Shown: positions 20,037 to 32,069 of the stretch, in pieces
Numbering within the stretch: position 1 is the first letter of the stretch
How the letters are laid out: every line of letters starts with the position of its first letter
Assembly: GCA_003439945.1 (NCBI GenBank)
Contig: QVRM01005471.1
Span: 152,850-216,849 of the forward strand
Length of the DNA: 64,000 nucleotides
From: Dermanyssus gallinae
Lineage: Eukaryota; Arthropoda; Arachnida; Mesostigmata; Dermanyssidae
Reading direction: 5' to 3'
The notes under the pieces: model-generated
Told to the model about the DNA's origin: nothing
Databases searched by the model: none
Seen by the model: the letters and a program-made list of their open reading frames with translations, nothing else
Position numbers and translations under genes: made by a program

Positions 20037-20524
20037 GCCCTGAGACATGGTAAAGCTACCGATGCCAACTCTGCTATGAACAATTCTGCTGTTCTTATTG
20101 GTGCTGCCGCCGCTTCTAGCGCATCCAGCCACAGGTCGCGCAGGTAGTTGACGACCACCATTTCCACATTTTTTTTTGTTGACGAACTTTTACGTTGTGG
20201 CGCGCGTTCGCTCAGTCGCATAACGCCGCCGCCGGCGACCACCACCCTCTCCGTGGTACAGAGAAGGTGATCAGAGGCGAAATGTGTAATATAGCGACCC
20301 TTCTGCCGGGCGCTCTTATAACGCTCGGCAGATTTTGCCACAAGCTCCTCTTTTAGTTTGAAATCAGAGAAGCAAACAGTTACCTCGGCCGACACAGGCC
20401 GGGCGTCGTCAATTCGATAAACATTGCTGACACTGGTGTCTCCAAGAGCAGGCAGAAGAGAGTTTAGGACATCGATCACTTTGCTTCGATTTCGGCGGTT
20501 GAGCGACTTGCCAAACAAACGCAT
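19973..20524 (-). pseudogene. ORF1-like protein of the inverted-block element
   Basis: The frame begins MRLFGKSLNRRNRSKVIDVL and continues with SNVYRIDD, VTVCFSDFKLKEELV and RYKSARQKGRYI. This resembles the RRM-like region of ORF1 proteins that bind element RNA. The C-terminal third of the frame runs into Thr-rich simple sequence and is not trustworthy. The true upstream start may lie above 20524. Confidence 0.45.
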
Positions 20525-20735
20525 ATTTTCTTCGTTTGCACAAACCCTCTACTCGAGCAACGACACCGACCTCTCGATGACGTCGACCCTTTGATCAACC
20601 TTCGTCACAAGATTAATTAACGGCGCTAGTTCATTATTAACACCACGCAAGATTAGTTGTGCCATTGAAGCCAGGAGAGAAACGGTAAAACTGACCGCGG
20701 CCGCTGATAACTTGCGACAATTGGTACGGCAGAAG

Positions 20736-20821
20736 CCACAACAACAACAACGACTACAACGACAACAACGAAAACAACGACAACAACAACGGCAACAACG
20801 ACAACAACGACTACAACGACG

Positions 20822-20855
<34 letters not shown>

Positions 20856-20904
20856 CGACGACAACTACAACAACAACAACAACAGCAACGGCAACAACAA
20901 CGAT
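20736..20904. repeat. Imperfect (CAA)n microsatellite
   Basis: About 170 bp of CAA interspersed with CGA and CTA triplets. It produces Gln/Arg-rich and Val-rich spurious frames on the two strands. Confidence 0.95.
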
Positions 20905-22475
20905 ACTAGTGGATGCACAAGCAGTCACTGATACTAGAGGACGCGCCCTGCCACCAAAACGGGCCCTTTACGCTAATTAAACATGATTTTTAACGCGAGT
21001 CTGCCGCACGAACCGAACAGTCTACACATCCGCACTAATGAGCAGACAAGGTATGACTAAGCAGATGCAGCTGCACTTTTTCCCATAGGTTCTGATGAGG
21101 TGCACACTTGTATGAGCAATCAATTTTATAGTGTCTGCTACCTTACCTTGTCGTTGCCGCAAATATTACTGGTAAGGCTCAGTAAATCGTGATTTTTTTC
21201 TTATTCGAATTGATTCTACTGTTGGGATACTGGAAGGTACACGAATCGGCTCCGTGCCCAATGCAGTAGACAGAAAACCCGTTTCACAAAAATAATCTCT
21301 CGAGATGTGCAAAGCTTGCTAGTACGAAATATCTCCAGTGAGATATCTCTCACTGTAGATGTGAGTCAACATTGGTAAAATTTTAAGCTCTGAGAGTAGC
21401 ACTGCAACATCCAGAGACAGCCTTCTAGCATCAGCCTTAGCACCGTGTACACGGATAATGCAATTGGTGCGCGTCTCCTCAACGCGATGTGCTGTGGAAC
21501 GTCTGCTCCCATATAGTGAACCCTAAAGCCCAAATACAAAAAAAGACGGCAAACTCTAGCGGTTGACCACTAGAGATAACTATATCTGCCGCAGCCAATC
21601 GGCCTCATGGGCGGTGCAGTGCTGGTACAGTTGCCTTGTTTAGGCAGCGTACCTTGAATTCCCAGCTGATTTCCTCTCGTATCAAAGGTCCAGCTGCGGT
21701 GCTGTTGCAATGATGGCAATGTGGCTGTTAGATGCTGATAGTGTGCGGGTCATAGTAGAGGGGCACAACTCCATTGCTGTCTATAGAGAGGGCTGTCTAT
21801 ATAGTTTCCTCTTACGCATCGCCGACCCTCTGTTTCTAACATACGTATCCTTTTTTATGCAAAATAATTTAAGCATGCAATGTGGTTTTCTTTTCAATTG
21901 GACGCTAGTTGGCTAATCTGTTCCACAGTTACCACACCCTATAACTACTGCTGGCTGAAAAAAACATCACATGGTCAGCATCTCTAAGTTTTTGGACCGG
22001 GTCAATATGGCCTCGTGGTTGAATGTTGTTGACGCCTCTAATGTCAACCCTGATTTTAAGGCGCTCCGGGCCACGTTCACGTATATACAACAAAGCGTTT
22101 TCTATGTTCCGCAGATATCGTTGACTAAAAACACCAAAAACTATAACGGCGTACTTGTCTTCCTAAAAACAAGGTATTCAACCGCTGTCCGCGCAACAAA
22201 AAATCGCTTTAAATCTTCTTTTGACGTTCAAAAAAAAATACCAGGAAGCCCTGGATGTTCGTAAATAAGGCGTGTGGTAGGGATTGCGACGAGATAGAGC
22301 TTCCTTTCGTCCTGTCTACAAGCTCTGGTAATTTGGTGACTGATGCAAAGCTTATTTCGAGATAAATTAAATTATGACTTTCGTCTTGGTTGATCGTCGC
22401 ACCACGGAGCTGCTTAGTTCAGCGGCCGATATTTAGGCGGCTTTGACGCTCCTTTTCCTCACGATTGGCTTGACG
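20905..22475. other. Unassigned intron sequence
   Basis: No recognised gene. A 97-residue plus-strand frame at 21971-22264 (MVSISKFLDRVNMASWLN...) has the feel of a retrotransposon linker with C-terminal basic runs, but I cannot place it in a family. Confidence 0.4.
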
Positions 22476-22479
22476 TCAA

Positions 22480-22990
22480 CATGTTACGATTGTTTTAATG
22501 TCAGCTTCAGCTAGTGCAATTGTGGAAGTTGCCGGGGCTTCGAGAGGCGTCCTGTGATCATGTGGTCCACGTCGTCCGGTGCCCCGGTTGTGCACAGGAC
22601 ACAGATGTCTGAGTGGGACTTGCCTGTCTTCATCATGTATGTCTGGAATTAGGCGTGTTTTCTCACAGCCTGCGAGGCGTAAAACGATAGCGAGCCTTAG
22701 CCTGGGCCGCCATACCATTCATGTAGATCCTCGACGAAATGACGGGCACAACCTGCACGCGAGGATAGGGCGCTCCATTCTTCCGCCCAAGTCCGCATCG
22801 TCGCCTCCCTAGCCTGGTTGTAGTCAGTATGTCCGTCCAGTCGCATGGTGCTTCTCTGTCCTGCCAAGAGATGCACCATGCGACACCAGTAGGAGCATCC
22901 TGCTAGTATTAGCGCAGCCTCTGTGCTGACGGTTCTGTACACTCTGCTGGTCCGTATGGCGATTGATTTTTGAGCCGACCTGAGGAGTTG
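22480..22990 (-). mobile_element. R1-clade retrotransposon C-terminal fragment
   Basis: The minus strand reads YRTVSTEAALILAGC (about 22940-22895), REATMRTWAEEWSAL (about 22810-22770), HFVEDLHEWYG (about 22745-22710), then HSDICVLCTTGAPDDVDHMI (about 22620-22560), a zinc knuckle close to that of the fragment at 49.2 kb. This order is typical of the end of R1-type ORF2. It is 5'-truncated and shifted in frame. Confidence 0.65.
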
Positions 22991-25130
22991 CCTGTTGCGG
23001 ACTAAATATTTAGCCGTTTTTTTTTCCCAATGTCAAACGAAGGCCACGCGTGTGTTTGCTACCAGTTATCCAGACGCGTACATACACAGCCCCTGAAGAC
23101 ACACAACCTCGATATTAGTCAAGGTCGGCAACGGCAGAACCTTCGCCAACACGCTGCGGACCGTCCGAGAGAACCTCAACGCTGACTTTGTGGCGGAAAC
23201 CATTAACCGCAAAATGAAGACGTCTAGCATCAACCCCTGGGATTTCCATTGAAGATCTGTTGATTGCTTGCAATTCACTGTCTATGCACATCTCTTCCTA
23301 CGGAACTGATCCGTGTGTAGGTGGGGACCATGGCATTTTTCGTTGAAGCGAAGGTCCTACAAAGTAACGTTTTACAAGCAATATTCTCTAGACCGGAGTG
23401 ATTCTGCAGGTCACCCACGGGTCTTTGCTGCGTTTTTTTTGCTGCGTTCCGGTATACTTGCATTTAAAACAGCCCGCGTGCTTGTCCCGGTAGACATTGC
23501 ATCCCATTTGACCCAAAAAATGGTTAGAGCGTTGAGAACAGCTACAATTTTTGAATTCTCCAATACTTAAAAAGATCAGCTTCCATATCCTTACGTGCCG
23601 GCTTCCCGAGATGAGACTACGCAGTAGCCGAGGTTATTATTCAAGCGACAGTTAACAACTAGTGTGTAGATGAAAAGCTTTTATATGCGTTTATCACGGT
23701 TGCTAGGCTGGTGACCACCAGGTAGGTCTGCGAGCGCCTTGGTCATCCTATCAAAAAACCAATTTTAAAACAAACTGCCTAAACACAATTTAAAATCTGT
23801 CGAATTGCAGCACCGTTAATTTAAAGTAGAACAAAATGTTGTATTGAAGATAAATCTCTAGAAATAAAACTCTGCAATTCTTATGTTTTGGCTTTCATGT
23901 TTAGTTACTCTTGTTTACAATATGCTCACATTCGTCTAAACGAAGGCACATCTAATGACTGTGTAATTGCACTGGCGGCGTAAGGGAGACAGTGGCACCA
24001 CCTACAGCTGAATGTCTGCTCCCTAGGTGTTTGCTTCCAATCGCCAGTAGGTTACGCTTAGTGATGTGAAAGTATGCTCATTGAGTTAGAAAAGGGAAGA
24101 CTTTTACGCCCACGGACGCCGGCGTCTGTATTCAATAATTATTGGTGATATCGTTTTCAAGCCGATTAGCGTGATTATGGCCCAAGTACCTGAAACCTAC
24201 TATATTCCAGCTCAACCACAAGTGCGGTACTCGCAGACACCTAACCGTACCTTACTCCAATGCAATAAAATGTGTCGGTTGTCGTGGTGTTTACGAGTCA
24301 GGCTTGCTTGCCTGCACACACCGGACGACACCTGTATACGCCCACTATGATGACGAGCTCTAACTGCAAGACAGAGTGAAAATTCTCTCAAGGGTCCTAG
24401 GTGGAAAGTTTAGCTACTCAGCGCTTCAGCAATCCGCAGCATAAACAGGCGCTACAAAGCACAGTATAACCTTCAAATTGCTCTCTAGCCTCTTATTTCA
24501 TGGTTACTACTATTGCTAGAATAAAGGCCACAAGATATATTTGCAGCTTATCGCATTGTGACTTATAGGGACTCCTGGCTAGAGCTGAGGTGATGGTTGT
24601 GTGTTATAGGAACGCGCCCTGTGGTGAATCTGTTACGTGTGATGCTACATACGATCGTTGGCATATAGCATTTATATTATATCACTCTATTATTATATAT
24701 CTTCTTCATATCACATGATTATTTTTGTGAGAACTCAAGCATTGTAAGGTGCAGTTCCAATAGTAAACCACGTTGTCAATAAATAAATACACACATATAT
24801 TAGACTGGTCATGAGGTTTAGATGTGTTCTTTAAAGGACAGCTACGCGTCCGGTGGGTCTTCAAAGTTAAAAAAAACACCTCGTGAGAGCAAAAAACGGT
24901 AGAGTCTTCGAGAGTTTTATAAAGTGATTTTCCTGTCTATTTTTGCTATATGAATTCTGTCGAATTACAGCGAAAAATTCCATTGACGGGCGGCAATTTT
25001 GTATGCATTTAGAGTTTTACACAGCGGATACAGTCCGAAATATTCAAAGCGTGTTCCACTTTGAAGTGGGACACTCTTTCACTTTGAAATGGGACACGCA
25101 ACTTGAGACAGCACTTTAAAGACTTTGTGC
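22991..25130. other. Unassigned intron sequence
   Basis: No supported gene. Minus-strand frames at 23066-23463 contain a Cys-rich run and a VNGFRHKVSVEVLSDG segment that could be gag-like ORF1 debris, too weak to call. Confidence 0.4.
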
Positions 25131-25139
25131 TGCAATTGA

Positions 25140-25770
25140 TTCGCCAAGTTTCGCTCAGACAATTTTAGCTTTCTGGATACACCCTTGTTCTGGAAAGCCT
25201 ATTAAGCTCGAGGAAGACCGCTTTGACAAAACTGTAGAACAAACTCCCCGAGTAACTACCCGTAAATTAGTCATAGATCTCGATATGTGCCACACAACCA
25301 TTGTCACTCGCCTTCGCGCCGACGGTTTCATTATAAAGATAAATAAATGGGTACCTTTAAAGCAAGCGTAACAAGATAAGACGTCCAGAAGAATGCTCTC
25401 CATGGTTTGCCAGACACAACGACTGTTCGTTCTGAAAAGTAGGTCTTTTACGACGCTGTGAAATGTGAAAGATCCTGTTGAGGCTTAATCAACCTTCCCA
25501 GAAGACTTCCCTGATAGGACTAACCTCTATAGGCCCAATATTTTGCTCTGTGTTCAATAGGATGGCATGGCATCGTCCACCACAAGCTTATTCTCAGTTG
25601 TCAAACGATAGACAAGGTATCTATTGTTGTCAGCTTAACTACAGCAAAAGCATTAAGCTAGTCATGAAGACGTTCTTCCAAATGAAGAAACCAGAAATAT
25701 TTGCCATGGACATCGATAGTCCAAACAAAGGATGGGGAAGTGTTAAGTCTAACAATAGAGTAAATTTTTT
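25140..25770 (+). mobile_element. Decayed mariner transposase fragment
   Basis: The plus strand reads RVTTRKLVIDLDMCHTTIVT and INKWVPLKQA (about 25245-25370). These correspond to the second helix-turn-helix and the WVPHEL motif of mariner transposases. After stops come NVKDPVEA and NLYRPNILLCVQ*DGMAS, matching the segment around the KVLLCVWWDWKG motif. The C-terminal catalytic part is absent and no terminal repeats were found. Confidence 0.55.
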
Positions 25771-26493
25771 GCATGAATAGCATCGATTCACTTGGTTACA
25801 TCGACTGTATGAACAGCAAAGTCGATCCGCTATACAATAACTTTATACTTGCCAACTGCCTGCAGACATCTTCAATATCGACTCCTCCAATAACTTATGA
25901 AGTCAACAGTGCATCGGAACACCGGAAACAATGGCTACGTTTGATGGCTACATAAGCGAACTGTTTTGGGGGCCTGGCGCTTGCGGCGCAAACTTTCGGA
26001 AACTCTTATTTACATGAAACCAACGTTTCCACATGACCAATAGTAACTGACTAGAGCATTTTATTGCACTATATGTTTATTTTTCGTGTATTACAATATG
26101 CATGTGGGGCACATATTATGGAAGGTTAGCTATGCTAATGGGCCTAGCGGGTGTGCATTGTGACAATCACGTGTCCGCTTCGTCTAGGCTAGGCCGAGAC
26201 CACTTCAGAAGAGCGCACTATATTACAAAGATGGCTTTACGTTAAGCTATAGAGTGTATACCTCAAAAACCTGCTAGCTATACGGATGTATGGGTAAGAC
26301 CATATAAGACAATTTCGTTACGTCTAAAAGACAGGACTAAATTGATTACGTTTTTCGCTAAACCACCACTTAAATAGAATTCAAAGTCCCTTCCTTAAAT
26401 GAGCGGACCTGAGCCAAACCCAAGCAGACCAGTTACAACTATTGTGATTGGCGATTTCCAACAACACTTGACCGATGACAATTATGTACTCAC
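25771..26493. other. Unassigned start of gene 2 intron 1
   Basis: No coding or repeat feature that I recognise between the mariner fragment and exon 1. Confidence 0.5.
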
Positions 26494-26560
26494 CCTCGTC
26501 AGGGTTCTGGCCAGAAGCTACACACGCCAGAAGCGCCAGTGTGGTTGCTGCGAACAACAT
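26494..26560 (-). CDS. Exon 1 (signal peptide) of 26-29 kDa-type cysteine protease gene 2
   Basis: The ATG at 26560-26558 opens a 67-nt coding segment ending one base into a codon, with donor GTGAGT at 26493-26488. It encodes MLFAATTLALLACVASGQN followed by PDE: a short hydrophobic signal peptide with a likely cleavage after Ala-Ser-Gly. The single leftover G joins the AT that opens exon 2 to make GAT. Phase, strand and content (secreted-protease leader followed by the 26-29 kDa N-terminal domain) support this assignment, although the exon lies 18.8 kb from exon 2. No TATA box is obvious upstream. Confidence 0.7.
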
Positions 26561-27462
26561 TGAGGGGTTACAGTGACTCTATCGAAACATGATTTAGTCT
26601 ATCGCTAGGCTCGTTAGCGTTTCTCTCGAAAAATCGGTGTTCTATTATCCTTCTTGATCAATTGCATTGGCTATTATGAGACGTGGGCTTGTAGGTCAGA
26701 CAGCCTACAGCAGGAAGCGCGCAACAGTAAGTTCAGTCTTGGCCTACACATAAATTCGTGATGAATGGCTAATATTGTCTGCTTTCTGTTAGACTAGGTT
26801 CACGGATTATTTGCCGCCAGATTCTGTTCACGAACTGTCAATAGCGCTGCTGCTCATTCTCTCGCTTCATCGGCTGCTGCTGTGCGACCCCTGTATCATC
26901 CTGCTGACCATCTTTAGCAGGAATTAGTATTATTTCTAACATTGGTTGACCCAAATATATATATATATATAAACAGAGAGAGAGATAATCAATTATTTTG
27001 TTTTTCTCATATAAAATAAAAGGGTGTTTAGCGATATATAACGAGACAGCACAAAAACTCAAATTGTAACAAACCTAACCACAACCTACTATGGTTAAAC
27101 CAACTGTTTTTCTGAATTGTTAATTAGGTACGAAATTTGTGTGTTTTTTCTGGTGCTCAAAAATAGAAAAGCGGTGATTTCTACACGCTTATCTGTACTA
27201 TAGTTATGCCCGTTGCGCACGTTCTGATGATTCAGCAGTAAATGGTAGTCAAACATCCCATACCAGCAGCGTAAATGTGCCATAGGTCGCCCTGGTTACA
27301 TGAGGTTGGCATTGCCATGTTGAAAGATAACCCATCCTCTTGTAAGGACACTGAATTCCATTGGCGCAGCAAAACTTACACTAAATAAAGCTCTTGGTGC
27401 ATCAAATACATAAGATGCGCACCTAGAAGCGTTGGTCCAGTCAATATTTTTTGCGTCTAGCG

Positions 27463-27469
<7 letters not shown>
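26561..27469. other. Upstream flank of gene 2; unassigned
   Basis: Contains the presumed promoter of gene 2 and a short (TA)n near 26956-26972. No other feature is supported. Confidence 0.45.

Positions 27470-27538
<69 letters not shown>
27470..27538. repeat. (TA)n microsatellite
   Basis: About 69 bp of TA repeat. Confidence 0.95.
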
Positions 27539-27539
<1 letters not shown>

Positions 27540-27590
27540 CTTGGGATCTTTTTGAGCCCATAGCAAAATAAAAGCATTTATTTTGATTAC

Positions 27591-28280
27591 ATGAAATTGA
27601 TTGAGCGGCCGGGGAATGGAACTAAACCATTACCTCACGCAGATCCTTACGGGACATGGGGACTTTTAAACATACGTTTTTCGAATCGGAAAGCTCCTTC
27701 AGCGAGCTGTGTTTACTACCAGGAAGGAACGGAGGATGATTCGACCCACACTCTTCTAAAGTGCCAGGTACTGGAACAGGCTAGAGCCACAATAATTGCA
27801 AAACTCAGGAACAAATAGACCAATGAAGGAGACGGAAGAGGAGCAAATATTCCAGATGCCCTTAGGGAGTTCGTAGACTACATATGCGGCACGACCTCTG
27901 GGTGGAAGCCAGGAGTAGCTATGGCTACGGAGCTAATGAAGGAGAAAGGAGCCTTGGGAAACCCAGTAGAGCAAGATTTCCGCCTACTGCACTAGGAAAT
28001 CACGTTAGTCCGAATTATGCGGCTTAGCAGGTGTTAGTACAAGACACGTCAAACGTTGGGGAAACCCATGAGTGACCCCAACCAAATGATCCGAGTGGCA
28101 CTCGCCACATCTCCCGATGGCCCGTAGTACTGTTCTATGGAGATCTGTGCCATCAGAGAGTGAAGCTTAAGGGGGGAGGTGCGCTTAACGGGTATGGGTA
28201 TCAGCGGGCTAACATCCATCCGCTGGGGTCGAGTCCCACACTGCTCGAAATGGAAAGTGGGACCTTCTCATTTTCTACTC
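27591..28280 (+). mobile_element. R1-type retrotransposon C-terminus and 3' UTR
   Basis: A zinc-knuckle-like run CVYYQEGTEDDSTHTLLKC lies near 27700-27760, with the second Cys changed to Tyr, followed by LEQARATIIAKL. After a stop the frame continues with IPDALREFVDYI and PVEQDFRLL. The 3' region contains ACTCGCCACATC and ends near GTCGAGTCCCACACTG, similar to the tails of the R1 fragments at 40.7 and 49.7 kb. Confidence 0.5.
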
Positions 28281-29676
28281 GTAGCAATAGTACGTAAAAG
28301 TATTTAACCCTCCTTCATATAAAAAAAAGTGTGCCGGCGACTCTAAGACATTCAGAAAAGTTGCAATCTGGGCGTAGGTCTGTCAGGCGCAGACGGGACG
28401 GACAATACCCGCTCTTTACTAATATTCCGAAGCACTACTTTCTACCGTGGTTAGCACGTATTCCCGTTTCACTGAACATGAACTTTCGTCTGCTACGCAT
28501 CAACCGGTTGAGCAAGTTGAGGCCGGGAAGCAATATATATATATATATATATATATATGACAGATTAAGTGAGCAGAAAATACAAGGAGAGAAAATCAGT
28601 ACGGTGTCCGAGCCCTACTGCATTACTCACAGCCATCAGTAAGGTACTCTGCATAGCTGAATGATCCTAGATGAGGCCCTTGAACAAACATCTCATGCAA
28701 GCTATGCAGCAAAAAAGCTGAGCTGCAAAGGTTTCTCCCAAAGGCTGCCTGAGCAGTTGACTCTCGGCGCCGTCTTCTAGCATCAGTACTCGAAAGTGTT
28801 ATGCTATATGCCGCAAATATATGGGAACGCACAACTACTAAACAGATTAAGTACCCTAAGCAAATTGAATTAACAATAAGAAGCAATCGAAGCGGGATTC
28901 ACCTCGGACACTGGATGAAATCAATACTCTCTGATCTAACAAAAATGGTACAGCGTTAAACAGGGTTCGCGCACCTACTCACTCACGCAACTGCTAACAA
29001 AACACGGCAAAGCTCCCCCTTATGTACGCTTTGTATAAACTCTAGGTCTTTTTCATTACTGAGCGAAGACTACTCTTTCGGAATCTAAGGCTGGAAAGCC
29101 AAGTTCATGTAGAGGCGTTTAAACAAAGCAGAAAATTCTGCTACGTTTAAAAGGTATCTAACGCTAGCTAGGGGATGCAAAGTAGCCACATTGGGGGAGT
29201 TTGCAAAAAAAGCCAGCTGTTGGATGTCGTTATTAAGTGTTCACATTCAATACCTCAAAATGCTGTTATTACGCTCATAAAATGCACATGCTCAGAGAAA
29301 TGCCGGATTTTTTTAATCGAGATTTGACGATTTGTGGTTGCGAAGCAATTAGAGATTTCCGGTGGATCTGTTAAAAGAAACCATAATATACGAATATAAT
29401 TGTGACTTGCTTTATCGAACGAATCATATTAGTTTTACTTATAAAATCACTTGAAACATTATTAGTACAAGAACTGCTCCAAATAGCCTCAGCCCCTCCA
29501 TCGATCCTTCAAGGTAGCTTTAAGATTAGTGCGACATCTGTGAACGTATACTTTCTAAAAAGTCTACAGCCGACAGTCCTTATAAGGTTCTGCTTAGAAA
29601 CCAATCGCTACATGTAGTCTTTCAGGTAGTAGACAGATATTTATAATGTAGTTATTTCCAGTCTTGCGCTGACCGT
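28281..29676. other. Unassigned sequence left of the tandem duplication
   Basis: Includes (TA)n at 28533-28558. No gene or element is identified. Confidence 0.5.
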
Positions 29677-30892
29677 CGTCAAGAACGGTGATACGTTTTC
29701 GACGCGGAAGGTTCTACTGGACTTTGCTGGCATCCATTAGGTTTTGAACACTCAAGCATCCTCGCTAGATAATCAATTATATAACTTCGGTCCTGGAATT
29801 GGAGTTAAATTTTAGCAAACATAATTGAGAGGTCGCCACCCCCTTTCAGAAAGAGGCTGGACTCGACAACGGTCGCTCTAGACCTAGAAGGCCCGCAAGG
29901 TCCGCCCAGCCAAACAGCGGTCCCAGCACTGACAGAATCAGGGACCGTGCAAAACGGCAACGCATATGCTAGGCACACCCTTTCGGCGCTGACGACGGGT
30001 CGAAAGCGCTCGAACGATGACATCTCGCCGAAGACAAACAAGTCTAAGCGAGTCGACACAGCCTGCGCATCGGAACTGAATGCAGCCTTAAATATTATAG
30101 AGTCGGATATCACAAGAATAATAGAGTTTTGCAAAACGAAGTATAACAAGTTGGAGCTAAAGGAGATATCTTGAACCCCGACCTGCAAATTCAAAAGCTC
30201 AAGTCGGCAATAGACGCCATAAAGCTGGCCCTGTGTGACGTGCGGCTTGAGGCTGAGGAAGAGGTCGGGCTTCTGTCTAGACCCCTGGACGCTACAAACC
30301 GTGATGGAAATGAGGTGCGGGAATATACGCCCTTAGTCCATAGATTCCGGAGCGATATGCGTCCGCGGCGCTACCGCCGATCCAGCAACACCACAACCTG
30401 GACGAAAAGATCGCCGCAAAGACGTTCAATAACTTCGAAGCACTTCTAAAGCTCTACTGGCCCCCAGAGACGCTTGAAAGGGTCTCCTTAGAGCACGACC
30501 GTTCCTAGAGCGTTGCGGAGACTGCTAGTGAGCGCCGAGGCTAAATCGGACGCACCGGTCATGGCACTCCGCACAGCGGAGTTCTCCTCCCTACCGGCAC
30601 TGCTAAAGCACCCGCCCAGAACGGCCGCAATGCTACATACCTATGAGTCATCGGATATCCTCTCCGGTCTCACCGGCAGAGAAAGTGGTGCGCGCCAAGG
30701 CAGAGAAAGAAGAGACGGCTCAAAGGCTATGCATGGGCCTGTGTTTGCTGTCAAAGCCAAATGTCGTAATTGCTAAGCTTGACATCAAACTTGCTGGCCT
30801 ACTGCAGGAGGTAAAGCGTCTAAAGAGGAGATTCAAGAAACATGGCTGGCTGTCCGATTACTCGATGTTGGCATCAGTGATAAGAGAGATAA

Positions 30893-31840
30893 ATGCATAC
30901 TCTGCTGACTTGCGGACTTGAAGAGAAGTTCATCAAACAGCTAGGCGTCAACACAGGGTTAGGAGAGGCATGGAGTTGGATTAAGTCAACGGCCGAAACC
31001 CAACCAAAATGTCCGCTGTTTGCAGTCTGTCGATCAACGGGAAAGTCATTGCAAACTATACTCAATGATATGCTTGACGGGGCAATAAAAACAGCGGCCA
31101 CGCCCGACACAGGAGAAGCTCCAGGTAGTGTCACTGAACCGCCTGCACAGCGCACATGCGATGAAAACGCTACTGATACTAATTGCGATTTCACAAGGTG
31201 GCTAGATCTGGCATTGGCCACTGCCAACGCAAGAAGTGCCCTGGGCCCCAATGGCATCAGCAACAAGCAACTGAGGTCACTGGACAATACCGGGAGAGAC
31301 CTTCTTCTTCGTGATCTCAATGCTATTCTCAAAAGAGGAGAAATTCCAACTGAGTGGAAAACTGGGGAAGGGGTACCAATTCTGAAACAAGGTAGACCGC
31401 GATCACAATTAGGCTCATATAGGGTGATAGTCAAAACGTCCCATGTCGGAAAGATTTTGGAACGCATGATTCTCCGCCGCTTGCTTACATTATTACAGAA
31501 TAAGGGAACATTAACGGATAATATGTCTGCCTATTGGCCACTACGATCGGCCCAAGATAATATTCTGGATCTAGCTACTGATATCGAAGAAGCAGTCGCC
31601 AGAGGGTATCATGTCATGACCGTGTTCTTCGATGTCGAAGGAGCCTATAACAACCTTGATCACACTGCCGTTGTCACTAATTTGATAAAAGCAGGATTGA
31701 AACCTAGTAGCGCTATCTTCAAATTGATTGTGACTTTCCTGAAAGATCGTAGCATGTCAATCCGGTGCAAGGGAACACACACGGAGGTAAAGACTCTGGG
31801 TAATGTCGGCCTTCCTCAGGGAGGAGTACTTTCTCTCTGA
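30893..31840 (+). pseudogene. RT N-terminal half of I-like element, unit 1
   Basis: A 315-residue frame with motif 0 ARSALGPNGISNKQLRSL, VPILKQGRPRSQLGSYRVIV (motif 1), MSAYWPLRSAQDNILDLATD (motif 2), VMTVFFDVEGAYNNLDH (motif A, catalytic Asp present) and NVGLPQGGVLSL (motif B). It then stops where a short inverted duplication (31806-31850) has been inserted. Downstream in another frame comes LSQYSDDGALWI (motif C, YSDD, about 31918-31952). Upstream sequence at 30760-30920 is the basic EN-RT linker. Confidence 0.75.
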
Positions 31841-32069
31841 GGAAGGCCGATGTTGTTGTTCTGTTTGTCATGACACTAGCTGGGCTGGCTGATGTCATAC
31901 CGGAGCATTTTAAGTTGTCTCAATACTCTGACGATGGTGCACTTTGGATTCGCCTCAAGGGTCGCACGATTAATCCAATCGCAGTGATGGAACTGCAACT
32001 GACCTTAAAAAAATCGTATCGTCCTTAGGAGCTCTGGGACTCTCCATTGAGCCTTGTAAAACCAAGAGC

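Larger units (their letters stand above)
16560..20570 (-). mobile_element. APE-type non-LTR retrotransposon with internal inversion
   Basis: Read on the minus strand it contains ORF1 (20.5-20.0 kb), a simple-repeat-rich junction, APE endonuclease (about 19.55-19.15 kb), a linker (19.1-18.38 kb), then RT motifs 2 to C (about 18.0-17.5 kb) and a C-terminal domain (17.35-16.6 kb). The block encoding RT motifs 0 to 1, between the linker and motif 2, is on the plus strand. All frames are interrupted. It lies in gene 2 intron 1 and resembles Jockey/CR1/Rex1-like elements; the clade is unresolved. Confidence 0.65.

Noticed and set aside
20653..20928. Val-rich open frame of 91 residues (minus) and Gln-rich frame (plus, 20712-20909)
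   Set aside because: Both are translations of the imperfect CAA/GTT microsatellite, with no other coding evidence.
30874..31467. Open frame of 197 residues on the minus strand (and its twin at 36059-36631)
   Set aside because: Shadow of the plus-strand RT coding sequence of the I-like element.
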